Shown one piece after another: positions 36,431 to 46,796 of a stretch of 64,000 nucleotides of DNA. The position numbers and the translations under genes are program-made. Within the stretch, counting starts at the first letter, position 1. Each line of letters opens with the position of its first letter. Below the pieces are notes generated by a model that was given only the letters and a program-made list of their open reading frames with translations, made no database searches and was not told the origin of the DNA. Location: positions 8,086,001-8,150,000 of the forward strand of contig JBAIAC010000059.1 in assembly GCA_037349315.1 (NCBI GenBank), read 5' to 3'. Source of the stretch: Chelydra serpentina. Taxonomy: Eukaryota > Chordata > Testudines > Chelydridae.

Positions 36431-37448
36431 AACATCCCCCAAACCTTCAGGGTGAGAGCACAGCCCAGCACACCACATTCCTGTGGCTGACCACTGACAT
36501 GCTCTTTCAAAGCCCTCCTCAACCTCACAGCTCCACGAGAAGCTCTTGTAACAGCCCTTGTGTCTGGCATTTCAAAGTCAGTTGTCAGCCGCTCCACATC
36601 CACCTGGCAGCCGCTTTGCCCCTTTGTCTCACAGACATTATGCAGGACGCAAAGTGCAGCGATCGCCAGTAGGATATTTTTCTCATTAAGATACAGTCTT
36701 GTGAGTAAACGCTGCCAGTGTCCTTTCAATCTACCAAAAGCACATTCAATTGTCATTCTGCACCTGCTGGGCCAGTAATTGAATTTCTCCTTGGTGCTGT
36801 TGGGGTGGCCAGCGTACCACTTTATGAGCAAGGGAAGCAAGGAGTAGGCTGGGTACCTGTGAATCTCTATTGGCATTTCAACATCACCAATGGTAATCCA
36901 CCAGTCAGGAAAGAAAACATCCCTGCATGCAGCTTCCTGAACAGGCCTTTTTTAAAAACACAAGCATCATGTACCTTTCCTGACCAACCCACACAGATAT
37001 CGGTGAAACATCCCAAGTGATCCATCAATGTTGGCATAATCACAGTAAAGTAGCCCTTTCTGTTGATGACAAAGTGGGCTGGTGCCACAATAGAGATATG
37101 TCTATTGCCCCACTGCTGCAAATCCATCCACTATGTCCTGCACATTGCTGAGAGCCATAGTTCTGCATAGGAGGTGACTCTTAATGGCCCTCCACACTTG
37201 CATGACAATGACCCCCCCTGTGGACTTTCCAGCTCCAAAATAATTTCCAGTCCAGTGTTGTGAGCTTCCAGAGTGCTGTCACCACTCACTTCTCCATTGT
37301 CAAGGCACCTCTCATTCTGGTGTCCCTGCACTTTGGCAAGCTCAGAGCACACATCCAGGAATGTGGTCTTTCCCATCTGTACGTTCTGCAGGCACTGCTC
37401 ATCATCCCAAACCTGCATTACAGTGTGACTCCACCCATCAGTGCTCAT
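36418..37448 (-). pseudogene. Harbinger transposase (DDE superfamily) pseudogene
   Basis: This was the nuclease that cuts and pastes the element. From 37448 leftwards: VMQVWDDEQCLQNVQMGKTT (N-terminal helix region), then ISIVAPAHF and VINRKGYFTVIMPTLMDH with DICVGWSGKVHDACVF (second catalytic Asp in VHDA). Then come YPAYSLLPLLIKWY and MTIECAFGRLKGHWQRLL (catalytic Glu in IECAFGRLKG), ending with LCVLHNVCE. The first catalytic block, DGTHI in the family, is corrupted. An in-frame stop lies at 37131, a frameshift near 36870, and the region of about 37350-37140 is out of frame with the consensus. Length is otherwise near normal. Confidence 0.85.
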
Positions 37449-37719
37449 TTCTTAGACCCAGAAGCGACCCTCCATCATCCGCAGCTGCTCTGTGAACACG
37501 AACCACCGTGAATTGTTTTTCGTGGTGTCAGATGGGGCACAGTGGGATATCGACCCATGGTACACCGCATTTTACATGGACACAGGCACTCCTGGTGAGT
37601 ACACACAGTACCAATGCAAGCAGCCGAGTATGCGAGCCCCTGACCGATATATTAACTTTGGCAACTGTGTGCTGACATAATTTGTGTCAGCCAAAGTTTG
37701 TAGTGTGGGCGTAGCCTAA

Positions 37720-38924
37720 GATATCAAAGAGGCTGCACTTTACAGTCACAGGGTAGAATGTTTGATACAACTCACAGAAACCAGAGATTTTACACATGGG
37801 GGAGAGATTAAGCTAGCGTCTGAAACCCCTTCTGATAGGCAGCAACTAGGAAGATGAGATAACTATCTTGTTCAACAGTCTATAAAGTAGCTAGCTCTTC
37901 AGGCCTACCTCTCACCCCTCTCACACACAAGCCCCAGTATGTGTTTATAAGAATATTGTAATTCCCCTGCATAATGCACTCCAAGTCCTACTCCACTGAA
38001 GTATTTTAGAACTGTGAACTCCCATCAATAGCCCTCTTAAGTTTCCATTTATATTTTTTGCTAAAACATTGTTTTCATATGACCGTTAGTTTGGAGGTCA
38101 TCTTGAGAAATAATATTTGGAGAGGAAGTGATTTAAGGCTAACTTTTAGAGATTTTAGGTACTTATTTATGTGTGTAAAATACACATTCAACTCATGTGG
38201 ATAAATACCTCAAAAAAGAGTCTGCAAATATATGATAAAATAAAAATTGAATTCACTTTAGTGGCATTTGACCTCACCTGTTCAATTTCTATAGATGTTT
38301 GAACAAACCTGCTTACTGGGTAGGTATGTTTGTGAAAGAATGTAAATTTTAAGTACATAATAAAGACTATATGCAGGAAGTACATTGTCACTGAAACATA
38401 TCTATTCCCACCATAAATCTGAAGCTAAGTGTTACACTCATCAAATCAAAGAACAGAAACAATAGGTAGCCTATGTGACCACCCCAAACTAACCAACATG
38501 GTTAAAATTTGAATGTAAAATACTCAAAATGAACCAAAGAGCGTACAGATCAAAAATTATTTCTAGGTAATTTGGCAAATAATTTTGAACAATTAATTTC
38601 AATAAAATACGACACTTTTAAAAAAAATGGCAAAAGGATTAAATTAGTCAAATACAGGATAAGTTATGCATTATTCACTTAGCTTAATTCGTGTGCATAA
38701 TTCCTCACAGATATCAGGTCAAATAATTCCACATATTCATTTGCTTATCCATTTTCATACATAATTACTTGATTTGCACATGGATTAGTGGTAATTGTAA
38801 ATACAAATTGGATACAGACTTGTGTGCATATTTTGTACATACATATAACCTGCACTTTTGAAAATCTGACTATCTTTAGGTATGTAGAGTGTTGTAGCCA
38901 TATTGTCACTCTAAAATCCTGGGA
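37720..38924. other. Non-coding AT-rich stretch
   Basis: No gene, RNA gene or recognisable mobile element was found here. Confidence 0.5.
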
Positions 38925-39087
38925 CCAAAGTGGGTGAGGTAATATATTTTATTGGACCAACTTCCGCTGGTGAGAGAGACAAGATTTCAAGCTTCTTCAG
39001 GTCAGACCTATGTCCGTTTAAAAACTTGTCTCTCTCACCAGCAGAGGTTGGTCTAGTAAAAGATATTACCTCACTGCCCATGTCTCT
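38925..39087. repeat. Inverted pair of Penelope-type 3' repeats
   Basis: The left arm (about 38925-38987) contains gtgaggtaatatattttatt and gctggtgagagagacaag. The right arm (about 39021-39087) is its complement: cttgtctctctcaccagc, then aagatattacctcac. The arms are about 85% identical by eye, with a 33-bp spacer. In turtle-type repeats this sequence follows the 'gaagaagagctctgtgtagc' segment seen downstream of the Penelope fragment at 31 kb, so I link it to that family by inference. Confidence 0.6.
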
Positions 39088-39808
39088 CTAATACCTTTAG
39101 GTATAAAATATATACTTTTGGTACCTAATTTGTATACTTTGACAAAGTCAAAGTAAGGTCAAATACTGCTAGTAAGGGATGACCTTATGTAATTGTAGAG
39201 TAGTATTTGTGACTTCCTGCTTCTTTGGTGATGAGGCAAAAATCAAGAGCTTGTATTTGAGTCCAGATTTTATTTTGCTGAATGTCAGATAATTCATTTC
39301 AATACTCATTGCCTTGCCCTGGTGCACCAAAGGGGAGAATTAGGCACAATACAGCTTAACCAAACATTTTCCAATCATTAGGAAGTTTTTATGTGATAAG
39401 TTAATTCCATTTCTTTGTTTTCAAATTTTCAATACGACCCATGCGTATTTACAATGAAACCAGCAGCAAAATACAAAAAACATCAGAGTAAATGTCTTGT
39501 ATCCCCTTGTGATAGATTTTTCCATTTGATGATATCCTGTCAACTCACAAGAACTGACATCTTTACTTTTTTTCTATATTGCTCTGCTCTGTCATTTCTG
39601 TACTCCGGCCCTAACACAACAAAGCACTTAAACATGTGCATAACTTTTAAGTACATGGGTAATCCTATTGATTTCAAGGAACTAATCACATGCTTGATTG
39701 AACATCTGTCTTGGTAACCCTGATTCCTCTAGGTATGTCTGCCTGTGCAGAGAGCCTAAAGGCATCAGAAAAATAAATTTACTGCCAAAATGCTCAAATT
39801 TGATAATA

Positions 39809-40306
39809 CAGTGAACCCCCCTATAATGCGCCCCATGATAATGCAAATTCGGCTATAACGCGATCATAAGGTGGCTCCCGTGGCCCCAAGAAACAAAACA
39901 AAAAAAGCATCCAGAGCGTGCTTCCTCACCTGGAGCCGACCCTGGCTCCATCTCCTCCCCATCTCCCCAGTTCCTTCCCCCCTACCCCCCGCTTCCCCTT
40001 TTGGCGAGAAGAGAAGAGACCGGCTTGAAACTCAAACTAGTCAGTTTCAAGCTGGTCTCTTCTCTTCTCCCCAAAGCAGAGAAGTATCCAGCTGGTCAGT
40101 ATCAAGCTGGTCAAACTTCTCCGCTTGGGCCAATAGAGAAGAGACCGGCTTGAAACTGACCAGCTTGAAACTTCTTCGCTTTGGCGAGAAGAGAAGAGAC
40201 CGGTTTGAAACGGTAAATTTTCGTAACCCCGCTATAACGCGACCTCGCATTTATCATGATGGAATTTTTTGGCCCCCAATTATCGCGTTATAGCGGGGTT
40301 TCACTG
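39809..40306. mobile_element. Non-autonomous mariner/pogo-type element
   Basis: The left end is cagtgaacccccctataatg. The right end, complemented, is cagtgaaaccccgctataac. TA lies on both sides (39807-39808 and 40307-40308). These features fit the Tc1-mariner/pogo superfamily. The inner subterminal blocks (gctataacgcgatcat; gctataacgcgacctc) repeat the terminal motif. The centre (40005-40215) is built of self-complementary copies of agaagagaccggcttgaaac. No transposase is encoded; the frames at 39871-40293 and 40047-40250 are by-products. Confidence 0.85.
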
Positions 40307-40519
40307 TAGTTAGTTCAAGTATTTCTAACTGGATGAAAACTAAGGTATAGTTAATTTTGTAGATTCATTTTCATTTCTTTCCAATTAGTATAAAAACCAT
40401 CAACTTTTTTTTTATACAAAAGTTTAATTTTACTTCAGTCCAGTCTTGTACTTTTGGTTTTTGCAGCTTCCACATGCTGGCAAGAAACAGAATTTCCAGA
40501 AAAATCGATCAATCTGTTT

Positions 40520-40770
40520 CACTGGCCAGGCCAGCCACCAGTACAGCAGCAGGCAGCCTGCCTGCCAGCCAGCTAGAGAGCCCAGGAGCTTGTCCATCAG
40601 GGTGCCAGCAAGCCAGGCAGCTGCCCTGTCAGGCTGGGAGCTGGAAAGCCAGGGAGCCCAGGGAGCCAGGTATTCCGCCAGCCCACCAGGCAGGGATCCT
40701 GTCCACCTGGTGAGCCAGCAAGCTGAGTAGCCTGCCTGGTTTTCTGCCAGCTAGCCCACCTGCCTGGTTT
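40520..40770. repeat. GCC/AGC-rich cryptically simple region
   Basis: Interspersed ccagc, gccagg and cagccag words build a biased region without a fixed period. Flanking sequence (about 40440-40520 and 40770-40855) belongs to the T/A-rich family with ttttccaaccacctctaa at its right edge. The 94- and 79-codon frames here are compositional. Confidence 0.5.
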
Positions 40771-40857
40771 CCATCAAAACTTTTGACAGAATCAACATGT
40801 TCCCACAGAACATTTCAATTTTGTTGAATCAGCATTTTCCAACCACCTCTAATATTC

Positions 40858-41021
40858 AGGTTTCAGAGTGGTAGCCATGTTAGTCTGTTATCAGCAAAAA
40901 GAACGAGGAGTACTTGTGGCACCTTAGAGACTAACAAATTTATTTGGGTATAAGCTTTTGTGGGCTAAAACCCATTTCATCAGATGCATGGAGCGGAAAA
41001 TACAGTAGGTATATATATACC

Positions 41022-41055
<34 letters not shown>

Positions 41056-41587
41056 GAACATGAAAAGATAGGTGTTGCCATACCAACTCTAACAAGACTA
41101 ATCAATTAAGGTGGGCTCTTATCAGCAGGAGAAAAAAAACCTTTTGTTGTGATCATCAGGATGGCCCATTTCAAACAGTTGACAAGAAGGTGTGAGTAAC
41201 AGTAGGGGGGAAATTAGCATGGGGAAATAGTTTTTAGTTTGTGTAATGACCCATCCACTCCCAGTCTTTATTCAAGCCTAATTTAATGATGTCCAGTTTG
41301 CAAATTAATTCCAGTTCTGCAGTTTCTCATTGGAGTCTGTTTTTGATGTTTTTTTGTTGAAGAATTGCGACTTTTAGGTCTGTTATTGAGTGTTCAGGGA
41401 GGTTGAAGTGTTTTTCGACTGGTTTTTTGAATGTTATAATTCTTGATGTCTTGTTTCTGTCCATTTATTCTTTTGCGTAGAGACTGTCCGGTTTGGCCAA
41501 TGTACATGGCAGAGGGGCATTGCTGGCACATATCACATTGATAGATGTGCAGGTGAACGAGCCCCTGGTGACGTGGCTGATGTGAAG
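40858..41587 (-). mobile_element. Penelope-like element fragment with 3' repeat
   Basis: On the minus strand this reads, with breaks, AMYIGQTGQSLRKRINGQKQ near 41515-41450 and LDIIKLGLNKDWEWMGHY near 41300-41250. These match the GIY-YIG nuclease core (YIG) and the GLN..W...HY C-terminus of Penelope-like elements. Downstream comes the 3' repeat with ccatgttagtctgttatcag and gcaccttagagactaacaaa, also present in the palindrome at 125-345. A (TA)n-(CA)n microsatellite interrupts the 3' part at 41009-41055. Confidence 0.65.
41009..41055. repeat. (TA)n/(CA)n microsatellite
   Basis: Alternating atatat with a cctat interruption passes directly into eight or more CA units. Confidence 0.9.
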
Positions 41588-42450
41588 CTAATTTAGTTTT
41601 AAAAACATCAGTGGATCTGCCACTTCTCCACTAGGCATTCTCTCACCTTTGTTATCCTGTGGGTTAGTTTACTTTCCCTCCTCCCTTTGACAACTCCTTC
41701 AAAGAACTTAGGAAAGATAAAAAGCACATACTCTAGCATATGGTGCTGTTCCATAATAGTTCCACCACATGCAAGCTTTCCAGTTTTAATTCCTTTCAGT
41801 CAATCATACTATTCAAAGAACTGTGATTCATTCCATTTTGCATAAAAAGCAAAAGAAAGTCAAACACATTATAACATTTTGTTGGTCAGATAATTCTCAA
41901 ATATAAAACATTTAGAGATGGAACAGATCCAAATTTGAACCCCAGCTTTGAGAGGGTTGTCAGGAGGTTTCATACGTAGGTTTTTGGTCCTATTAATTTT
42001 ACTTTATACTTCCATAGTCACATATTTAGAGCATATTCAACTATGAAGTTCCACAACAAAATAGCAGCACAAACCACATCTGTAGCTATACGTGATATCT
42101 CTATTTATTAACATTATTCAATAGTCAAAATTTAGGGGAAATTTCAAAGTGTACATGTGAAAAATAAACCAATTTTCCAGTCCCTTTATAGCCCCATTAA
42201 TGTTCAAATTATTTGGGAAAAAATGGCAAGGAACAGCACTCTGTGGTGACCACCCACGTGTGTGTGCTTCAAATAGAGAGTCTTTTTCTAGAGGTACACT
42301 TTAGAATAATGACCTGTAGTTACATTGTAATTACAGTGAGCACTGTGGTTAGTCTTTTTAATAATTAATTACACTAATAGAAGCAGAAGTTAAACTACAT
42401 AACTGACTATGCATTACCTTTTTTAAAAAAACAACGTAAACAGCAATATA
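41588..42450. other. Non-coding AT-rich stretch
   Basis: No gene or confident repeat was found. Confidence 0.45.
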
Positions 42451-43097
42451 CAGTAAAAGTTGTTTATCCGGCACTTTACCAACTAGAAAGCTCTAGAAAC
42501 TGTCATTTCTGATATCTCCCAATATAAATCTTCAATAGGGTTGCCAGGTGTCTGGTTTTCGACCAGAACGCCTGGTCAAAGAGAGACACTGGCAGCTCCG
42601 GTCAGCACTGCTGACCGGGACAGTAAAAGTCCGTCTGGCGCGGGGCCGGCAGGCTCCCTACCTGTCTCTGCCTGGCTTCCCAGAAGTGATGACATGTCCC
42701 TGCTGCTCCTAGGTGGACGAACAGCCACGGGGGCTCTATGCACTGCCCCGCCCTGCCCTGAGCGCTGGCTCCACAGCTCCTATTGCCCAGGAACCATGGC
42801 CAATGGGAGCTGTGGGGGCAGCGCCTGAGTGCCGAGGCAGCTCACAGCGTCTCCTGGCCACGCCGCCGCATAGGAGCAACAGGGACATGTCACCGCTTGC
42901 AGGGAGCCACCCGAGGTGAGCCTCACCCAGATCTCTCACCCCGGAACCCCTCCCATACCCCAACCCACTGCCCTGAGCCCCCTCCTGCACCCAAACTCCC
43001 TCCCTCAATTGGTAAGTATAACTCTTAGTTAGTCAAAAATTCTGGTTAACCGGCACCCCCCATGCCACCAACATGCCGGATAACAAACCTTTTCCTG
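42451..43097. mobile_element. Mariner/Tigger-like element split by a GC-rich repeat
   Basis: The left end is cagtaaaagttgtttatccg. The right end, complemented, is caggaaaaggtttgttatcc. TA dinucleotides lie at 42449-42450 and 43098-43099. Subterminal ccggcac motifs occur on both sides. The middle, about 42540-43012, is an unrelated GC-rich interspersed repeat beginning gggttgccaggtgtctggtt, flanked by similar cttcaata / cctcaatt. The short frames across 42541-43028 are compositional artefacts of this repeat. Confidence 0.7.
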
Positions 43098-43324
43098 TAT
43101 GAGCTATACATACATCAAGAACAATGGGAATAGATACGTTTCAATATCTGCAATGTGAGTTTATATTTTCATTAGAACTTTCAAGTTTTGCATTTCCTGA
43201 CTTTTTTTAATGTAATTTTTTTAATGTAATTTTTTAAACTGAAATCATAGCCGCACAAATCCGACTAAAAGAACCACACATTTCCGAGATACATTCAACT
43301 TGATATATACATTCTCTGTAGGCA

Positions 43325-43430
43325 CCAATCCAGCAAAGTACTTAAGAACTTGTGTAACTTTAAAATAAATGGGACTATTCATGTGCTTGAAGTTAAGCAT
43401 GTACTTAAGTACTCTGCTGGACCAGAGCCC
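43325..43430. repeat. Short palindromic MITE-like element
   Basis: ccagcaaagtacttaag (43330-43346) is mirrored by cttaagtactctgctgg (43404-43420), 16 of 17 matching. The inner parts (cttgtgtaactttaa / cttgaagttaagcat) are also partly complementary. It is the same size class as the elements at 4560 and 8438. Confidence 0.65.
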
Positions 43431-43677
43431 AAATCCTGGACTTGTAGCTTTCCTTTTGTCATAAACACCCATGTTCTGTATTTGTAAAATGTTACTCAGA
43501 TTTAAAAAAAATAAAATACTATAAATGATGCAATAACAAATTAAGTCTCTGATAATACTCAGCATTAGGATGTTTACACTGGTTAATGCACGGGAGATGT
43601 GGGATTTCCAGTAGTGCTCAGTATTGGCCTATCTGCTCCAATTGAAGTCAATAAGCACTTTTGAAAATCCTGTCTTA

Positions 43678-43992
43678 GGCTTTGTCTACACTGGAACTTC
43701 ATCAACAAAACTTTTGTCGTTCAGGGGTGTTAAAAGACCACCATCCGAACGACAAACCTTTTGCTGACAAAAAGCGCGGGTGTGAACAGTGCTTTGTCGT
43801 CAGGAGTGCTCTCCTGCTGACAAAGCTGCTGCTGCTCGTGGGGGGTGAAATTTTTTTTGTCAGCAGGAGAGCTTTCTCCTGCCGACAAACAGCAGCTACA
43901 CTGCGTGCCTTTTGGCAGCATGGCAGTGGCGGCAGGAGAGAGCTGTGGCGGCACAGCCATGTCGCTAAAAGCAAGGTAATGTAAACAAGGCC
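43678..43992. mobile_element. Harbinger-type MITE, 315 bp
   Basis: The ends are ggctttgtctacactggaac on the left and, complemented, ggccttgtttacattacctt on the right, with tta duplications at 43675-43677 and 43993-43995. The tgtctacact terminus resembles the ends of the two-gene Harbinger at 34881-37716, which points to mobilisation by that type of transposase. The interior contains repeated ctgc(t/c)gacaaa motifs in both orientations. Three 90-106-codon frames within it have no similarity to known proteins and are not considered genes. Confidence 0.8.
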
Positions 43993-44171
43993 TTAGTTGT
44001 TTCAAGGAAATTAAAAGCTCTGGCAAGCTGAGCAGCACCAGAGCAAGCATCTTATAGGCTCTACTGGTACAGACAGCAGGTTATTTCATTTTCATTTTCT
44101 TGCAGAAATTGCTTGAGCACCATGTTGCTGCCTAGTGTCTTCCCTCACATACAACTCGATCATGTTACCCC

Positions 44172-44366
44172 CATAGGCGCCGACTCCGTAGGCGCTCCGG
44201 GCCTGGAGCACCCACGGGGAAAAATTGGTGGGTGCTCTGCACCCACCGGCAGCTCCCCGCCAGCCCCACGCCGGCCGACGTTGTGGGGCCCCGCCCCCAG
44301 ACGCCAACGTTGCGGGGCCCCGCCCCCGGATGCACCCACCAGAGCCGACGGAAGTCGGCTCCTATG
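44172..44366. mobile_element. GC-rich hAT MITE, 195 bp
   Basis: The left end is cataggcgccgactccg. The right end, complemented, is cataggagccgacttccg. Perfect 8-bp duplications gttacccc lie at 44164-44171 and 44367-44374. It is GC-rich in an AT-rich setting, with an internal direct repeat of cgttg(t/c)ggggccccgccccc (about 44279-44327). No transposase is present. Confidence 0.88.
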
Positions 44367-44404
44367 GTTACCCCCATCCTTAAACAACTCCACTGATCTC
44401 CCAT

Positions 44405-44770
44405 TGTGACAGAATACTCCTGTACTCACACGCTGCACACTACTGTAATAATCTTTGTACAAAGTAGGCCTTGTAAGGTTTCACTTGAAAACTCAGAATT
44501 TGCTGGTCAGTATTGTCCTGGTAAAATATGTGTTGCAAAACTATGTGAAGTTATAAGTATTCCCTGCATGATGTTATTAACAAATGTTCCAAACCCCACA
44601 GCACTGCCCAAGCAGAAGTGGGCACACAGGTCTGTCCTAAACAAAGAAATGGGTGCTTGCCTTCATTTGCATTTAAGCAGCAAACAGAGTCATCAAGCAG
44701 GAAGAGAAAACAAAGGAAGTTCAAACAGGTGAAAAACAGGTATAACTGTGCTATTTAACTCTAGGGCTTG
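44405..44770 (+). mobile_element. Truncated LTR-like sequence
   Basis: It begins tgtgacagaatactcctg and continues with tttgtacaaagtaggccttg. This parallels the start of the LTR-like sequence at 52161 (tttgtacaaagtatgccttg), so the two are diverged relatives. The right end is lost; no target duplication was found. Confidence 0.5.
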
Positions 44771-44987
44771 AGGAAACTGTATGACAGGTACCACACAAAA
44801 CAGTATGGTATAGCTATGGGACAAATATTTTATATCCGGCTGTTAAACAGAGACTAGGGTTTTTCATTAAAATATTCTTTAAAAATACCAGGCAAAAGCG
44901 ACTATCTTAAATATCTAAAAGTAGGGCATGGAATGTTGAAGACCAAAGGAGCCAACAGATGGCACACATCAGATAAAATTTTCAAAA

Positions 44988-45098
44988 ATGACCCATTTTC
45001 AAAATTAACATAGGCATTTAGGAACCTAAATCACGTAGAAAGTCAATGGGATTTAGGCTGTGTCCTAGGTGCCTATATCACTTTTGAAAATGGGTCAT
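44988..45098. repeat. Short palindromic MITE-like element
   Basis: atgacccattttcaaaa (44988-45004) and ttttgaaaatgggtcat (45082-45098) are a perfect 17-bp inverted pair. Inner segments cataggcatttaggaaccta / tcctaggtgcctat are also inverted. The centre is aaagtcaatgggattt. Confidence 0.8.
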
Positions 45099-45221
45099 AG
45101 GCTAAGTCATTTGGTTTGTTTTTTCCCCCTCCAAAGTACAGCTATTTACCCACTATCTACACTGGACACCTGCAGCCACCATTTAATAAGAGGTGACTAC
45201 AGCATTCAAATTACATCTAAC

Positions 45222-45724
45222 CAGTAGCGTAGCCAGGCCTTGAGCACAGGGGGAGCGGCGCTTTAAAAAGGCGCCTCCCCGCTCCCCCTGTACTCACCCG
45301 GCGGCACTTTAAAGGGTCCGGGGCTCCAGCTGCTGCAGAGCCCCGGGCCCTTTAAAGTGCTGCCGCCGGAGCTCCGGCAGCAGGGCTCCGGCGGCGCTTT
45401 AAAAGGTCCGTGGTTCCCCGCAGCGGCAGGAGCCGCAGGCCTTTTAACGCACCCCCCCAGCCCGGCTCCGGCAGCGGGGCGGGGGCTCTTTAAAAGGCCC
45501 GTGGCTCCCTGCAGTGGCAGGAGCCACGGGCCTTTTAAAGTGCCCCCCCAGCCCGGCTCCGGCAGCGGGGCGGGGGCTCTTTAAAAGGCCCGTGGCTCCC
45601 TGCAGTGGCAGGAGCCACGGGCCTTTTAAAGCGCCACTCCAGCGAGGCTCGGGCGGCGCCTTAGCACCACTTTTCCTCACGGGGGAGCGGCCGCTCCTCC
45701 TGCTACCCCCTGGCTACGCTACTG
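45222..45724. mobile_element. hAT-type element with GC-rich tandem repeats
   Basis: The ends are cagtagcgtagccagg and ctggctacgctactg (complement cagtagcgtagccag), a 15-bp perfect inverted repeat. Eight-base duplications catctaac / catttaac lie at 45214-45221 and 45725-45732. Inside, a unit of about 90 bp containing ggctctttaaaaggcccgtg and gagccacgggccttttaaag is repeated, nearly identical in two copies (about 45473-45635), with degenerate copies on either side. Each unit is itself an inverted repeat around the TTTAAA motif. Frames inside (45357-45753) are compositional. Confidence 0.85.
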
Positions 45725-46304
45725 CATTTAACCATTCCAAAATGATTATATAGAAGTGAGTGCCACTGTGGAAAATAAAAGTAAGACGGGATTTTGTGGC
45801 GATCGACTCAATCAAAGCAGTTCTTTGCCATCATTTTGAGATGGACATTAAAACACAATCGAACCCATGAATTCCACCACTCTAGAGTTAATGGGGATCT
45901 TTTTATAGAGGAAACCTATCCACATTTTAACAGCTTTGCCTAAAAATGTCTTAGAAAAGAGAAAATGTCTTAGTGAAAAGAAAATGGATTAAAGCTACAT
46001 AACTCAGAATGCCATCATCAGTGTGCTGCAAACCAATCCATCAAAGCTTTGTAAATCTATTGAAACTGCTCTGAACACAATAAATGGAATTTTTTACTAG
46101 GGGAGCTGTAGGGCTAAGGTACCATGGAAAATGTAAAGGTCAAAAAGACCTAATAATAATAATAATGCATGAAAATTAAATTCTCTGCCATAGATTAATG
46201 GTTTAAAAAAAAGCTTCAAAAGGCCATCAGAGACATTCAAGGTATGTTGAGTTATGCTTACTGTATTTAAGACTATAATAAAGTAACTTCATAAAATCTA
46301 CAGT

Positions 46305-46527
46305 CACTGTCACTGATCGGTCTATCAGCCTTCACAGAGAAAGTGCCAATCACAACACGTCAAACGTGTTGTTCTAGTCAGTCCTCCAACTACCCACTGG
46401 CCAGGCTGTCAGTAGCACCGGACACCCGATTGACATAGCGCACAGCAGCCTAGAACTCCTGAGCGATCCGCCAACTGCAGCCTCCCAAGCAGCTGGGATT
46501 ACAGGCACGCGCTACCACACCGGGCCC
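46305..46527 (-). pseudogene. 7SL RNA-derived retrocopy fused to H/ACA-like tail
   Basis: On the minus strand from 46527 the sequence starts gggcccggtgtggtagcgcg and continues gcctgtaatcccagctgctt, ggcggatcgctc and gcgctatgtcaatcgggtgt. This is the 5' domain (about 110 nt) of the signal recognition particle RNA. After gggtgtccg (about 46418) the similarity stops. The remaining 113 nt contain an AGAACA H-box-like motif (46375-46370), a foldable hairpin (gattgg paired with ccgatc) and an ACA exactly 3 nt before the end (46310-46308), the layout of an H/ACA snoRNA 3' end. Perfect 11-bp duplications aaatctacagt flank the insert at 46294-46304 and 46528-46538. It has no A-tail. The 7SL identity and duplications are firm; the snoRNA identity is inference. 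Confidence 0.75.
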
Positions 46528-46796
46528 AAATCTACAGTAACTTTATGAAATGACAGAAGTCATTCTTTCAGTTATGAGCCCACTCCTACAAGACACTGAA
46601 TGCTTGGACCTAAGAGAGAGGGTGGAGCTCTCTCTCTCGAGCCTGAAATGCAGAGCAGGCTAGGGAAATGATGGAGCCGGACTGTGGTAAAATGTGCCCC
46701 TAGAGGTGCATGAAGAGAGAAGCTCCTGAGATCGCTCAAGTGCAGGGAGAGCAATTATTCCTGGCCCTTGCATGGGGCATACAAAGGAGGAGAATT

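Larger units (their letters stand above)
34881..37716. mobile_element. Two-gene PIF/Harbinger transposon, decayed
   Basis: The ends are imperfect inverted repeats. The left begins gacctggtctatactatgaa and the right, complemented, begins ggctacgcccacactacaaa. Three-base duplications taa lie at 34878-34880 and 37717-37719, as expected for Harbinger insertion. The 2836-bp interior carries a Myb/SANT-like gene on the plus strand and a transposase on the minus strand, converging. Both are broken. A (CA)n microsatellite sits at 35174-35192 and imperfect tandem repeats at 36285-36430. Confidence 0.85.

Noticed and set aside
39871..40293. 140-codon plus-strand frame
   Set aside because: It lies inside the mariner/pogo-type MITE and its repetitive FGEKRRDR-type content mirrors the DNA repeats.
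42541..43028. Three overlapping 68-95-codon frames as a gene
   Set aside because: Composition follows the GC-rich repeat; frames occur on both strands and no domain is recognisable.
43682..44050. Overlapping frames of about 100 codons on both strands
   Set aside because: They lie within a Harbinger-type MITE and arise from its internal inverted repeats.
46400..46527. Alu contamination from primate DNA
   Set aside because: The segment contains gcgctatg...gggtgtccg, which is present in 7SL RNA but deleted in Alu, and it is flanked by target duplications in local sequence.
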